Below, piece after piece: positions 10,119 through 21,030 of a DNA stretch of 64,000 bases. The DNA lies in the NCBI GenBank assembly GCA_037953745.1, contig JBAKBP010006584.1, positions 44,896 through 108,895 of the forward strand. The letters run 5' to 3'. The stretch is from Lithodes maja (lineage: Eukaryota; Arthropoda; Malacostraca; Decapoda; Lithodidae). The translations under genes and the position numbers were made by a program. Under the pieces are notes generated by a model. It ran no database searches, was not told the origin of the DNA, and saw only the letters and a list, made by a program, of their open reading frames with translations. Numbering within the stretch: position 1 is the first letter of the stretch; each line of letters begins with the position of its first letter.

Positions 10119-11313
10119 AGAAATATAAACACCACTCAGTAGGAAGTAGTTTAGTGCTGACAAATATAAACATCACTCAGTAGGAAGTAGTTTAGTGCTG
10201 ACAAATATAAACACCACTCAGTAGGAAGTAGTTTAGTGCTGACAAATATAAACATCACTCAGTAGGAAGTAGTTTAGTGCTGACAAATATAAACATCACT
10301 CAGTAGGAAGTAGTTTAGTGCTGACAAATATAAACATCACTCAGTAGGAAGTAGTTTAGTGCTGACAAATATAAACATCACTCAGTAGGAAGTAGTTTAG
10401 TGCTGACAAATATAAACATCACTCAGTAGGAAGTAGTTTAGTGCTGACAAATATAAACATCACTCAGTAGGAAGTAGTTTAGTGCTGACAAATATAAACA
10501 TCACTCAGTAGGAAGTAGTTTAGTGCTGACAAATATAAACATCACTCAGTAGGAAGTAGTTTAGTGCTGACAAATATAAACATCACTCAGTAGGAAGTAG
10601 TTTAGTGCTGACAAATATAAACATCACTCAGTAGGAAGTAGTTTAGTGCTGACAAATATAAACACCACTCAGTAGGAAGTAGTTTAGTGCTGACAAATAT
10701 AAACATCACTCAGTAGGAAGTAGTTTAGTGCTGACAAATATAAACATCACTCAGTAGGAAGTAGTTTAGTGCTGACAAATATAAACATCACTCAGTAGGA
10801 AGTAGTTTAGTGCTGACAAATATAAACATCACTCAGTAGGAAGTAGTTTAGTGCTGACAAATATAAACATCACTCAGTAGGAAGTAGTTTAGTGCTGACA
10901 AATATAAACATCACTCAGTAGGAAGTAGTTTAGTGCTGACAAATATAAACATCACTCAGTAGGAAGTAGTTTAGTGCTGACAAATATAAACATCACTCAG
11001 TAGGAAGTAGTTTAGTGCTGACAAATATAAACATCACTCAGTAGGAAGTAGTTTAGTGCTGACAAATATAAACATCACTCAGTAGGAAGTAGTTTAGTGC
11101 TGACAAATATAAACATCACTCAGTAGGAAGTAGTTTAGTGCTGACAAATATAAACATCACTCAGTAGGAAGTAGTTTAGTGCTGACAAATATAAACATCA
11201 CTCAGTAGGAAGTAGTTTAGTGCTGACAAATATAAACATCACTCAGTAGGAAGTAGTTTAGTGCTGACAAATATAAACATCACTCAGTAGGAAGTAGTTT
11301 AGTGCTGACAAAT
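10119..11313. repeat. Satellite array, 41-bp unit, about 29 copies
   Basis: The unit starts 'acaaatataaacatcactca' and ends 'gtttagtgctg'; starts at 10160 and 11308 are exactly 28 periods apart. Copies are nearly identical. A single c/t site (caccact or catcact) marks units 1, 3 and 14. No coding potential. Confidence 0.97.
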
Positions 11314-11410
11314 ATCAAAGCTCTCCGAAAATATTTTACAAACTTTCTGTCCACTTTTTGCGATACAGACATCAGGAATTTCAATATATTTTTGTTTAGA
11401 GGGTTACACA

Positions 11411-12696
11411 TTTACTGTATTAATTATGCAGGGTCCCTCATTCATCTTCATTAACTGTATTAATTATGCAGGGTCCCTCATTCATCTTCATTAACTGTAT
11501 TAATTATGCAGGGTCCCTCATTCATCTTCATTAACTGTATTAATTATGCAGGGTCCCTCATTCATCTTCATTCACTGTATTAATTATGCAGGGTCCCTCA
11601 TTCATCTTCATTAACTGTATTAATTATGCAGGGTCCCTCATTCATCTTCATGCACTGTATTAATTATGCAGGGTCCCTCATTCATCTTCATTAACTGTAT
11701 TAATTATGCAGGGTCCCTCATTCATCTTCATTAACTGTATTAATTATGCAGGGTCCCTCATTCATCTTCATTCACTGTATTAATTATGCAGGGTCCCTCA
11801 TTCATCTTCATTCACTGTATTAATTATGCAGGGTCCCTCATTCATCTTCATTTACTGTATTAATTATGCAGGGTCCCTCATTCATCTTCATTCACTGTAT
11901 TAATTATGCAGGGTCCCTCATTCATCTTCATTCACTGTATTAATTATGCAGGGTCCCTCATTCATCTTCATTTACTGTATTAATTATGCAGGGTCCCTCA
12001 TTCATCTTCATTCACTGTATTAATTATGCAGGGTCCCTCATACATCTTCATTCACTGTATTAATTATGCAGGGTCCCTCATTCATCTTCATTCACTGTAT
12101 TAATTATGCAGGGTCCCTCATACATCTTCATTCACTGTATTAATTATGCAGGGTCCCTCATTCATCTTCATTCACTGTATTAATTATGCAGGGTCCCTCA
12201 TTCATCTTCATTTACTGTATTAATTATGCAGGGTCCCTCATTCATCTTCATTCACTGTATTAATTATGCAGGGTCCCTCATTCATCTTCATTCACTGTAT
12301 TAATTATGCAGGGTCCCTCATTCATCTTCATTCACTGTATTAATTATGCAGGGTCCCTCATTCATCTTCATTCACTGTATTAATTATGCAGGGTCCCTCA
12401 TTCATCTTCATTCACTGTATTAATTATGCAGGGTCCCTCATTCATCTTCATTCACTGTATTAATTATGCAGGGTCCCTCATTCATCTTCATTTACTGTAT
12501 TAATTATGCAGGGTCCCTCATTCATCTTCATTCACTGTATTAATTATGCAGGGTCCCTCATTCATCTTCATTCACTGTATTAATTATGCAGGGTCCCTCA
12601 TTCATCTTCATTCACTGTATTAATTATGCAGGGTCCCTCATTCATCTTCATTCACTGTATTAATTATGCAGGGTCCCTCATTCATCTTCATTCACT
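11411..12696. repeat. Satellite array, 40-bp unit, 32 copies
   Basis: The unit contains 'taattatgcagggtccctca' and 'ttcatcttca'; its first and last starts are 11421 and 12661, 31 periods apart. Variation concentrates at two bases before 'actgtat' (ta, tc, tg or tt). It is separated from the 41-bp array by about 100 bp of unique AT-rich sequence. Confidence 0.97.
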
Positions 12697-12975
12697 TAAA
12701 GGGCAGGTTTTTAGGTTGTTCCCTAGACCTCTATCAAGCTAAAAACTACACCCCCTAGACCACCTTTCAAGATAAATTTGTACATTTTTCGGTAGAAAAA
12801 TTTCCCGGCCGAAGGCCGGTTCCTCTTAAGTCTTAAAATTGACAGAAATTGGGCGAAAGTTCTTAAGATCGTCTAACTTATCTCCAAATCTTGAAAGCAT
12901 TGGGGCTAAACATGAGGGAGAAAGGGGTCCAGAAAAAATTTCCTCCAGTGGAAATCTCCCCTTAACCCCTCCGCA
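12697..12975 (-). repeat. RB repeat, right arm of the satellite-bearing foldback
   Basis: Reverse complement of the 9770-10118 block: 'ctagacctctatcaagct', 'gataaatttgtacattttt', 'cggccgaaggccgg' and 'ggggctaaacatgaggga' appear in inverted order. It ends at 'tccccttaa', and TTAA termini also end other elements here. Confidence 0.8.
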
Positions 12976-13330
12976 TGTCCCCTCCCTCCTTGTGTATTTC
13001 GTTCTCACCCTTCTTACTCATTTCGTTAGTTATTACGATTCATACTCCTTTCATCCCCATCCCTTTTCCTCATTTCGTTACCACCCTTTTTACTCATTTC
13101 ATCCCTATCATTCTTACTCATTTCGTTATCATCCGTCTTAGTTCATTATTTCAATTAAGCCGGTATCACATGAGCCCCTTTTCCCTCAACACTGATCTGG
13201 CAGCTAACGAGGCACACATTACAAATATTTCGGTTACCTAAATTCATCTACCATCAGTCTAGTTTCCAATACCGGTGCAAAATATTCCAGAAATGTTGCC
13301 AGAAAATGTTGATCATCGAATGTTGACTTT
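12976..13330. other. Degenerate pyrimidine-rich stretch
   Basis: It holds a loose repeat of 'ttactcatttcgtta' to about 13140, then unique sequence. No gene is recognised. Confidence 0.5.
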
Positions 13331-14400
13331 AAAAGCCATGAAAAGAGTGGGAAGCCATGAAAAGAGTGAAGTTGGGGAAAGCACCAGGAACAGATGGAGT
13401 GTGTGGGGAAATGTTGAGGTATGGTGGTGAGATAGTGATAGAATGGGTATGGAAAATGTGCAAACTAGCATTGGAGAAGGGGAGTGCACCCGATGACTGG
13501 AAGACTGGCATAATAGTCCCCCTATATAAGGGCAAAGGGGAAAGAGGAGTGTGTGGTAACCACCGAGGAATATGTCTTCTAAGCGTAGTAGGGAAGGTAT
13601 ACAGTAGGGTAGTGATTGAGAGAGTGAGAGTGAGAACGGAGAAATGGATAGGCGACGAGCAGGGAGGCTTTAGGAAGGGAAGAGGATGTGTAGATCAGAT
13701 TTTTACCCTGAATTGTGTTGTGGAGAAGTATCTGGAGAAGAAACAAAAGGTGTATGTTGCCTTTATGGACTTGGAGAAGGCCTATGACAGAGTGGATAGA
13801 GAAGGTTTGTGGAAAGTACTTAGAATATACGGAGTAGAGGGCAAGTTGCTGAAAGCAGTGAAGAGCATGTATGAGGGTGCAAAGGCGGCAGTACGTGTGG
13901 AGAGTGAGCAGAGCGAGTTCTTTGACCTGAATGTTGGTTTGAAACAGGGGTGTGTGATGTCCCCGTGGTTGTTTACTGTATATATGGATGGAGTTATGAA
14001 AGAAATACTATCAAGAGCAGTGGATGTTGGTGTATCGCTGAAAAGGGAGGGAATTGAGTGGAAGCTACCTATACTGCTGTTTGCGGATGATACAGTTCTG
14101 ATGAGTGATAATGAATGGGAGTTGCAGGGTCTGGTAAATGAGTTTGGAACAGTGTGCGAAAAACGGAATGTGAAGGTAAATGCGGGGAAGATCAAGGTTA
14201 TGGTCTTCGAAAGGGGTGAAGTCACAGAGTGTGAGGTGAAGTTGAACGGTCTGGCTATGGAGATTGTCAGCTCTTTTAAGTATCTGGGCAGTGTGTTGAG
14301 TAAAGATGGGACAATGGATGAAGAAGTGCGGGAGAGGGTGCAACAGGGGAAGAGGGTTGTAGGAATGCTGAAAGCAGTAACAAGAAATAGGGTGGTCAGT
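13331..14400 (+). pseudogene. RTE-like LINE reverse transcriptase, 5' part
   Basis: The frame starts within the RT: KAPGTDGVCGEML, DWKTGIIVPLYKGKG, QGGFRKGRGCVDQIF, MDLEKAYDRVDR, GLKQGCVMSPWLF and FADDT (bases 14080-14094). Motif style (GLKQGC rather than GVPQGS) fits RTE-type or related APE LINEs. The endonuclease is missing, so the copy is 5' truncated, and 'aagccatgaaaagagtg' is duplicated at the edge. The frame is broken after 'ggtggtcagta' (14400) by an antisense SINE; coding resumes at 17623 with MEVKKSLHDSVVIPTLTYG. Confidence 0.88.
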
Positions 14401-14967
14401 ATTTTTTTTATTTTTTATTTTATTTTTTTTTCTATATTCCAACTTACTTCCTCTCGGGCATAGGCTGAGAGCCTTAACATTCACCGCTTTACAATGAACA
14501 GTGAAGCCCGTGAGGTCTTGTTCCAGTCTAGGGAGTGAGACATGTGAAGCACGTAGAGTACAACGAGCACCTGCCATCTTGCCTTCACATGAGGCACGGT
14601 GCTCACTCATGGCCCGAAACGACCCCATCTCGGAAGCCATCTCGTTCCCATGCTTCACTGTCTCACCCCCTACACTCGGACTCTCACACTTACACACACA
14701 CAACGCCACCTGTTGAGCAGATAACTCACCAGGCATTGCACCTCTATAGCATATTTTGAATATGGGAATATTCATACACTGCTATTTAATAAGGGAACAA
14801 TGAGGGTATTTTATTGACGTTTCGGTGGGCTTGTGGTAATGCACTGATACTAGGTACAGCACAAATTCCATCCCAATAATATCTTCCCATTGATACATCG
14901 GGATTTGAACCCGGGACCTTTGGATTACCAGGCCAGTGGCAAGACCACTCCACCACACCTCCCCTAA
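14401..14967 (-). mobile_element. SINE S1, antisense copy inside the RTE-like LINE
   Basis: Read on the minus strand it runs from the S1 head (14967) through the tRNA-like promoter and B box (about 14890-14960) to a poly(A), seen as poly(T) at 14401-14430. It shares 'gcctatgcccgagagg', the '(c)attaccacaa(a)gccca' block and other landmarks with 8911-9379. Both flanks are RTE coding sequence, so it is an insertion. No target duplication is evident. Confidence 0.87.
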
Positions 14968-17622
14968 TGGAAGTGAAGAAGTCCTTGCATGACAGTGGTA
15001 AGACCACTCCACCACACCTGCCCTAATGGAAGTGAAGAAGTCCTTGCATGACAGTGGTAAGACCACTCCACCACACCTGCCCTAATGGAAGTGAAGAAGT
15101 CCTTGCATGACAGTGGTAAGACCACTCCACCACACCTGCCCTAATGGAAGTGAAGAAGTCCTTGCATGACAGTGGTAAGACCACTCCACCACACCTCCCC
15201 TAATGGAAGTGAAGAAGTCCTTGCATGACAGTGTTAAGACCACTCCACCACACCTCCCCTAATGGAAGTGAAGAAGTCCTTGCATGACAGTGGCAAGACC
15301 ACTCCACCACACCTGCCCTAATGGAAGTGAAGAAGTCCTTGCATGACAGTGGTAAGACCACTCCACCACACCTCCCCTAATGGAAGTGAAGAAGTCCTTG
15401 CATGACAGTGGTAAGACCACTCCACCACACCTGCCCTAATGGAAGTGAAGAAGTCCTTGCATGACAGTGGTAAGACCACTCCACCACACCTGCCCTAATG
15501 GAAGTGAAGAAGTCCTTGCATGACAGTGGTAAGACCACTCCACCACACCTGCCCTAATGGAAGTGAAGAAGTCCTTGCATGACAGTGGTAAGACCACTCC
15601 ACCACACCTGCCCTAATGGAAGTGAAGAAGTCCTTGCATGACAGTGGTAAGACCACTCCACCACACCTGCCCTAATGGAAGTGAAGAAGTCCTTGCATGA
15701 CAGTGGTAAGACCACTCCACCACACCTCCCCTAATGGAAGTGAAGAAGTCCTTGCATGACAGTGGCAAGACCACTCCACCACACCTCCCCTAATGGAAGT
15801 GAAGAAGTCCTTGCATGACAGTGGTAAGACCACTCCACCACACCTCCCCTAATGGAAGTGAAGAAGTCCTTGCATGACAGTGGTAAGACCACTCCACCAC
15901 ACCTGCCCTAATGGAAGTGAAGAAGTCCTTGCATGACAGTGGTAAGACCACTCCACCACACCTGCCCTAATGGAAGTGAAGAAGTCCTTGCATGACAGTG
16001 GTAAGACCACTCCACCACACCTGCCCTAATGGAAGTGAAGAAGTCCTTGCATGACAGTGGTAAGACCACTCCACCACACCTGCCCTAATGGAAGTGAAGA
16101 AGTCCTTGCATGACAGTGGTAAGACCACTCCACCACACCTCCCCTAATGGAAGTGAAGAAGTCCTTGCATGACAGTGGCAAGACCACTCCACCACACCTC
16201 CCCTAATGGAAGTGAAGAAGTCCTTGCATGACAGTGGTAAGACCACTCCACCACACCTCCCCTAATGGAAGTGAAGAAGTCCTTGCATGACAGTGGTAAG
16301 ACCACTCCACCACACCTGCCCTAATGGAAGTGAAGAAGTCCTTGCATGACAGTGGTAAGACCACTCCACCACACCTGCCCTAATGGAAGTGAAGAAGTCC
16401 TTGCATGACAGTGGTAAGACCACTCCACCACACCTGCCCTAATGGAAGTGAAGAAGTCCTTGCATGACAGTGGTAAGACCACTCCACCACACCTGCCCTA
16501 ATGGAAGTGAAGAAGTCCTTGCATGACAGTGGTAAGACCACTCCACCACACCTGCCCTAATGGAAGTGAAGAAGTCCTTGCATGACAGTGGTAAGACCAC
16601 TCCACCACACCTGCCCTAATGGAAGTGAAGAAGTCCTTGCATGACAGTGGTAAGACCACTCCACCACACCTGCCCTAATGGAAGTGAAGAAGTCCTTGCA
16701 TGACAGTGGTAAGACCACTCCACCACACCTCCCCTAATGGAAGTGAAGAAGTCCTTGCATGACAGTGGCAAGACCACTCCACCACACCTCCCCTAATGGA
16801 AGTGAAGAAGTCCTTGCATGACAGTGGTAAGACCACTCCACCACACCTCCCCAAATGGAAGTGAAGAAGTCCTTGCATGACAGTGGTAAGACCACTCCAC
16901 CACACCTGCCCTAATGGAAGTGAAGAAGTCCTTGCATGACAGTGGTAAGACCACTCCACCACACCTGCCCTAATGGAAGTGAAGAAGTCCTTGCATGACA
17001 GTGGTAAGACCACTCCACCACACCTGCCCTAATGGAAGTGAAGAAGTCCTTGCATGACAGTGGTAAGACCACTCCACCACACCTGCCCTAATGGAAGTGA
17101 AGAAGTCCTTGCATGACAGTGGTAAGACCACTCCACCACACCTGCCCTAATGGAAGTGAAGAAGTCCTTGCATGACAGTGGTAAGACCACTCCACCACAC
17201 CTCCCCTAATGGAAGTGAAGAAGTCCTTGCATGACAGTGGCAAGACCACTCCACCACACCTCCCCTAATGGAAGTGAAGAAGTCCTTGCATGACAGTGGT
17301 AAGACCACTCCACCACACCTGCCCTAATGGAAGTGAAGAAGTCCTTGCATGACAGTGGTAAGACCACTCCACCACACCTCCCCTAATGGAAGTGAAGAAG
17401 TCCTTGCATGACAGTGGCAAGACCACTCCACCACACCTCCCCTAATGGAAGTGAAGAAGTCCTTGCATGACAGTGGTAAGACCACTCCACCACACCTGCC
17501 CTAATGGAAGTGAAGAAGTCCTTGCATGACAGTGGTAAGACCACTCCACCACACCTCCCCTAATGGAAGTGAAGAAGTCCTTGCATGACAGTGGCAAGAC
17601 CACTCCACCACACCTGCCCTAA
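14968..17622. repeat. Satellite array, 59-bp unit, 45 copies, derived from a SINE/LINE junction
   Basis: Unit starts 'tggaagtg' lie at 14968, 15027 and so on to 17623, exactly 45 periods. Each unit is 30 bp of the RTE coding strand (tggaagtgaagaag...catgacagtg) joined to 29 bp of the antisense SINE head (gtaagaccactccacc...ccctaa). Diagnostic 'gtggcaag' variants, at 15291, 15763, 16176, 16766, 17238, 17415 and 17592, are spaced by 8, 7, 10, 8, 3 and 3 units, which suggests block duplication. Confidence 0.97.
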
Positions 17623-18091
17623 TGGAAGTGAAGAAGTCCTTGCATGACAGTGTGGTAATCCCGACACTGACTTATGGAAGTGAAGCATGGACGTTTGAGA
17701 AGAGACTCGGATCAAGAGTGAGAGCGGTGGAAATGAGTTACTTGAGAAGGGCGTGCAGAGTTACATGGAGGGATAGATAGACGAATGAGGAAGTAAGAAG
17801 GAGGTGTGGTGTGGAGGTAGATGTGCTGGAAAGTGTGAAAAGGAACACCTTGAGATGGTTCGGCCATATGGAACGTATGGGAAGCGAGAGAATGACTAAG
17901 AAGGTGTACGAGAGCGAGGTGGAAGGACAGAGAGGGAGAGGTAGACCGAAAGAGAGGTGGAAGGATGGAGTGAGGAAGTATATGGATGAAGGCGGTGCTG
18001 GTTGGGAGGAGGGGCGTCGACTGACTGGGGGCGGTTCGTTCGTGGCCACCCCTTCGGGGATCACGGCGTCAGGCAATAGATAGATAGATGA
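17623..18091 (+). pseudogene. RTE-like LINE, C-terminal part and 3' end
   Basis: After the array the RTE frame continues: MEVKKSLHDSVVIPTLTYG, SEAWTFEKR, a stop at TAG 17776-17778, then FGHMERMGSERMTKKVYESE and RGRPKERWKDGVRKYMDEGG, the usual C-terminal zinc/arginine-rich tail of such LINEs. It ends in 'ggcaatagatagatagat', a short tetranucleotide tail typical of RTE 3' ends. A second copy of this end lies at 21556-21805. Confidence 0.87.
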
Positions 18092-18154
18092 TTGACCTTA
18101 AAAAGATTAAAATTATGTAACAATTTACTTGCCTCAAAACCTCTGTCTACTAAG

Positions 18155-18310
18155 AGTCGTCCTTCGGCCGGGACATTTTTCTACTGAAAAATGTACAAAT
18201 TAATCTAGAGGGGTGATCTAATGGATGTTTTTTAAAGTTTGATGGAGGTCTAGGGAGGAAACTAAATGAATAATAAATATATGAAATAATCGACCGAAAA
18301 GTATAGCCTT
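18155..18310 (+). repeat. RB repeat fragment
   Basis: It carries 'ccttcggccgggacattttt', the 'ctactgaaaaatgtacaaat' hairpin side and 'gatggaggtctagggagg', matching the inner part of the RB arms. Confidence 0.65.
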
Positions 18311-18418
18311 GCCCCTTAAACCCACAATCTGTACAGAGCAGAGACCCTTCCTCAACTTGTAAAATATTCTGATGGTAGCCAGGATAGAATTACAACGAGC
18401 CCATCGCAGTCAAAAGGG

Positions 18419-18806
18419 TTAAGGGGGCCCACCTCGTTTTTTTCTCTCTCTCGCTTTCTCTCTGTCTTTGGGTTGTATCCATTCGGCCCCATTCAGCCTA
18501 CTGTTTTAAGACGTTTATCCCCATCTATGAATAAACAAATTCCTGGCGAGCGGTAGCGAGCCAGCATATTTAATAATATGTTTTTGACAGCAGGCTAAAT
18601 TTGTACATTTTTTCGATAGAAAAAGTTGTCCGGCGAAGCCGGATATCTCCATACAATGCTGGCTCGCTATCGCTCGCCAGGAAGAAATCAACACCTGGAT
18701 GGGGATTAACGTCTTAAAACAGTAGGCTGAATGGGGCCGAATGGATACAAACCAGAGAGAGAGAGAGAGAAAGGGAGAGCAAAAGAACAGGTCTTCTCCC
18801 CCTTAA
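18419..18806. mobile_element. Foldback MITE FB-1
   Basis: A 388-bp element ending in TTAAGGGGG at 18419 and its complement CCCCCTTAA at 18806. Arms of more than 100 bp pair: 'cggccccattcagcctac' with 'gtaggctgaatggggccg', and 'ggcgagcggtagcgagcc' with 'ggctcgctatcgctcgcc'. The loop has 'cgatagaaaaagt' and the hairpin 'ccggcgaagccgg'. It has no ORF, so it is non-autonomous. Confidence 0.82.
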
Positions 18807-18967
18807 AAGCTGTTTTTTTAGTAGGGGAATCATTATTATGAAAACATGTCAAAATACTAGAAAAAAGTGGTATGGATAATTAATAATCAATAATCCTTCA
18901 CCACCTAGTTTGTGTTGGTTAGTAGAGGAGGTGTGAAACAAGCTATTTTTCCGGCAAGTTTTACGAG

Positions 18968-19207
18968 CAATTGACCACTTGGGAGTTTCAGGCTGTAAGG
19001 AAGTTGGAGCCGTAAACATCGATATTAAACATGCTGTACATACAATAATAATGTAGGTTTGTGATGGATAAATGGTATGTTGAATTGGGTTTTATGTATT
19101 TAAGAATGTAGGCCTACTACGACCGTGTTTTAGCTGGTAATTCTGCTAAATATCGTTGTCTACGGCTCCAACTTTCTTATAGAACGAAACTCGCAAGTCG
19201 GCAATTG
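18968..19207. mobile_element. MITE M2, copy 1 (empty-site paralogue)
   Basis: Terminal inverted repeats of about 60 bp: 'caattgaccacttgggagtt' at the left and 'aactcgcaagtcggcaattg' at the right, each continuing through '(g)gaagttggagccgta'. The inner sequence holds 'gatattaaacatgctgt'. Copy 2 at 19751-20217 carries an insertion at the same TTAA. Confidence 0.8.
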
Positions 19208-19294
19208 TAGTCTGGCAGCTTCAAATATTAACCTCTTCAGTAATGGGACTAAACACGAGGGAGAAGGGGGACCAGAAAACCGGCCCATTTCCCA

Positions 19295-19684
19295 TTAAGG
19301 GAGCCACCTCGGTTTGTTTAGCTCTTTCTCTCCCTCTCTCTTTGGCTTGTATCCATTCGGCCCCATTCAGCCTACTGTTTTAAGACGTTTACCCCCATCC
19401 AGGTGTCAATATTTTCCTGGCGAGCGGTAGCGAGCCAGCATATATATATATTTTTTGTTTTGACAGCAAGCTAAATTTGTACATTTTTCGATAGAAAAAT
19501 TTCTCCGGCAAAGCCGGAGGATTTCTCCATACAATGCTGGCTCGCTATCGCTCGTCAGGAAGAGATCGACACCTGGATGGGGATAAACGTCTTAAAACAG
19601 TTGGCTGAATGGGGCCGAATGGATACAAGCCAGGGAAAGAGAGAAAAGGAGAGAAAGATTAAAAAAGCCAGTGACCTCCCTTAA
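19295..19684. mobile_element. Foldback MITE FB-2
   Basis: Second complete FB copy, 390 bp, bounded by TTAAGGGAG (19295) and CTCCCTTAA (19684). Arms and loop match FB-1, including 'ggtagcgagccagcat', 'ccggcaaagccgg' and 'tgctggctcgctatcgctcg'. Same length and termini as FB-1 confirm the element limits. Confidence 0.84.
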
Positions 19685-19750
19685 TCTTATTCGTCTTTTG
19701 TGTTTCTACTTCCTTTGTCATGGAAGTTGCTGGCTTCACAGACATTCAAA

Positions 19751-20217
19751 CAATTAACCACTGGCGAGTTTCAGGCTATAAGGAAGTTGGAGTTGTAGAC
19801 ATGGATATTTACCACAATTACCAGCTATAATGCGGTTGTAGTCCATTAATTAATACATACAACTAAATTCAACATACGTTTTATCCATTAGACATGTACT
19901 TTATTATTGTATTACTGTTTAACCCCTTCTGTACTGAGATGTGTTATTAGTTTTATTATAGCTATATTTAGACGATTTTGTGCAGTTTAAGAGTCTCCCC
20001 GCAGCTCCCGGGTTAAGAAGGATCTGTGGTAGTAAGAGAAGGGTTAATAGTGATAGTTCCAAGCATGTTAATTGATGGAGGCCCTTTTTAAACTGAATAA
20101 ACATGGTTAATGTTAGCCAGAGTATTATTAAAAACACGTCGCGGTACAGAAGGGGTTAATATCGATGTTTACAGCACCAACTTCCTTATAGCCTGAAACT
20201 CGCAAGTGGTCAATTAC
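19751..20217. mobile_element. MITE M2, copy 2, carrying M1
   Basis: Inverted ends 'caattaaccactggcgagtt' and 'aactcgcaagtggtcaatt' match M2 copy 1. The interior is interrupted at TTAA by the M1 element. Without M1 the sequence reads 'tgtttaatatcgatgttta', as in the reverse complement of copy 1. Confidence 0.82.
19923..20155. mobile_element. TTAA-specific MITE M1 (piggyBac-like ends)
   Basis: A 233-bp element with perfect inverted ends CCCCTTCTGTAC and GTACAGAAGGGG, flanked on each side by TTAA (19919-19922 and 20156-20159). The CCCYTT start and TTAA duplication match piggyBac-type transposition. No transposase is present; M1-like fragments recur near 20885, 21031-21310, 21398, 22480, 27803, 41140 and 57940. 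Confidence 0.85.
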
Positions 20218-20296
20218 CGTCTGTTTTACATCAACAATCTTCTTTTGCATAGCCTAGTTGTTCCTATTTTGTTTTTGTTTTGTTTTTTCTATAAGG

Positions 20297-20480
20297 TGTA
20301 ACAGTTAGTGCGTTCTGCTCGAAACCGAAAGTTCCCGGGTTCGATTCCCGGGCAGCGAGAGAAAGATGGGCAGTCTAGTATGGGGCTGCAAGGTCTGTGT
20401 AGTCTTTGTATCTATGTAACACTGCGTAATATATCCCTCCCTCTCTATCTATCTATCTATCTATCTATCTACCTCTCTCT
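20297..20480 (+). mobile_element. tRNA-derived SINE fragment
   Basis: The stretch has an A-box-like 'gtgtaacagttagtgcg' and a strong B box in 'cccgggttcgattcccggg'. It ends in a (CTAT)n tract at 20440-20470. Its tRNA cloverleaf is incomplete, so a SINE is likelier than a tRNA gene. Confidence 0.5.
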
Positions 20481-20610
20481 CTCTCCTCACACCCGATGGC
20501 ACTGTTTGGCAAGCAGTAGCCTACATTGAAATTTGCACTAGGTAGACTTTTGAGAGGTCCCAAAAGGAGAGACTATAATAACCTACATAATATACAGTTG
20601 CTCTTGTGTA

Positions 20611-20765
20611 CAGTCGCGCTAATAAGTCATGTCGCGGCACCAAGTAGCCTATGTGTTGATCAATAATTGGTATCAGCCATATCTAAGCTTCATTTCTTCA
20701 TATCGAGTGAAATATATATACATTTTCCTACACTTACTCACCCTATGCCAGCAATTAACAGGTTC
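20611..20765 (-). mobile_element. Tc1/mariner-like MITE, partial
   Basis: It begins TA-CAGTCGCGCTAATAAGTCAT and contains the reverse complement of the inner part of the complete element at 53851-54061 ('atcaataattggtatcag', 'tttcttcatatcgagtgaaa'). The other end is missing. Confidence 0.7.
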
Positions 20766-21030
20766 TAAGTATCTCTCTTAACCCTTTATACTAGACAAAT
20801 AATGAATACATGCAAGAGTCGCCCAAAAAGTGAACCATCTCCATTTAAGCTGGCTACTATTTAGACAAAATTATTCAGTTTAGAAAGGGTCTCCAGAAAT
20901 TAAGAGACTTAATTGGAATAATTTCCCTTATATAACTCTTTTCACTACCACAGATCCTTCTTAAACTGCACACAATCGTTTACAAATAGCTACCATAAAA
21001 CCCAAAATACGTCGCCGGTAAAGACGGGGT

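Noticed and set aside
16675..17013. Repetitive minus-strand frames such as MVLPLSCKDFFTSI
   Set aside because: The unit is 59 bp, not a multiple of three; the frames arise by reading through the satellite.
10119..17622. Tandem arrays as possible CRISPR
   Set aside because: Units are contiguous without unique spacers, and the setting is eukaryotic.
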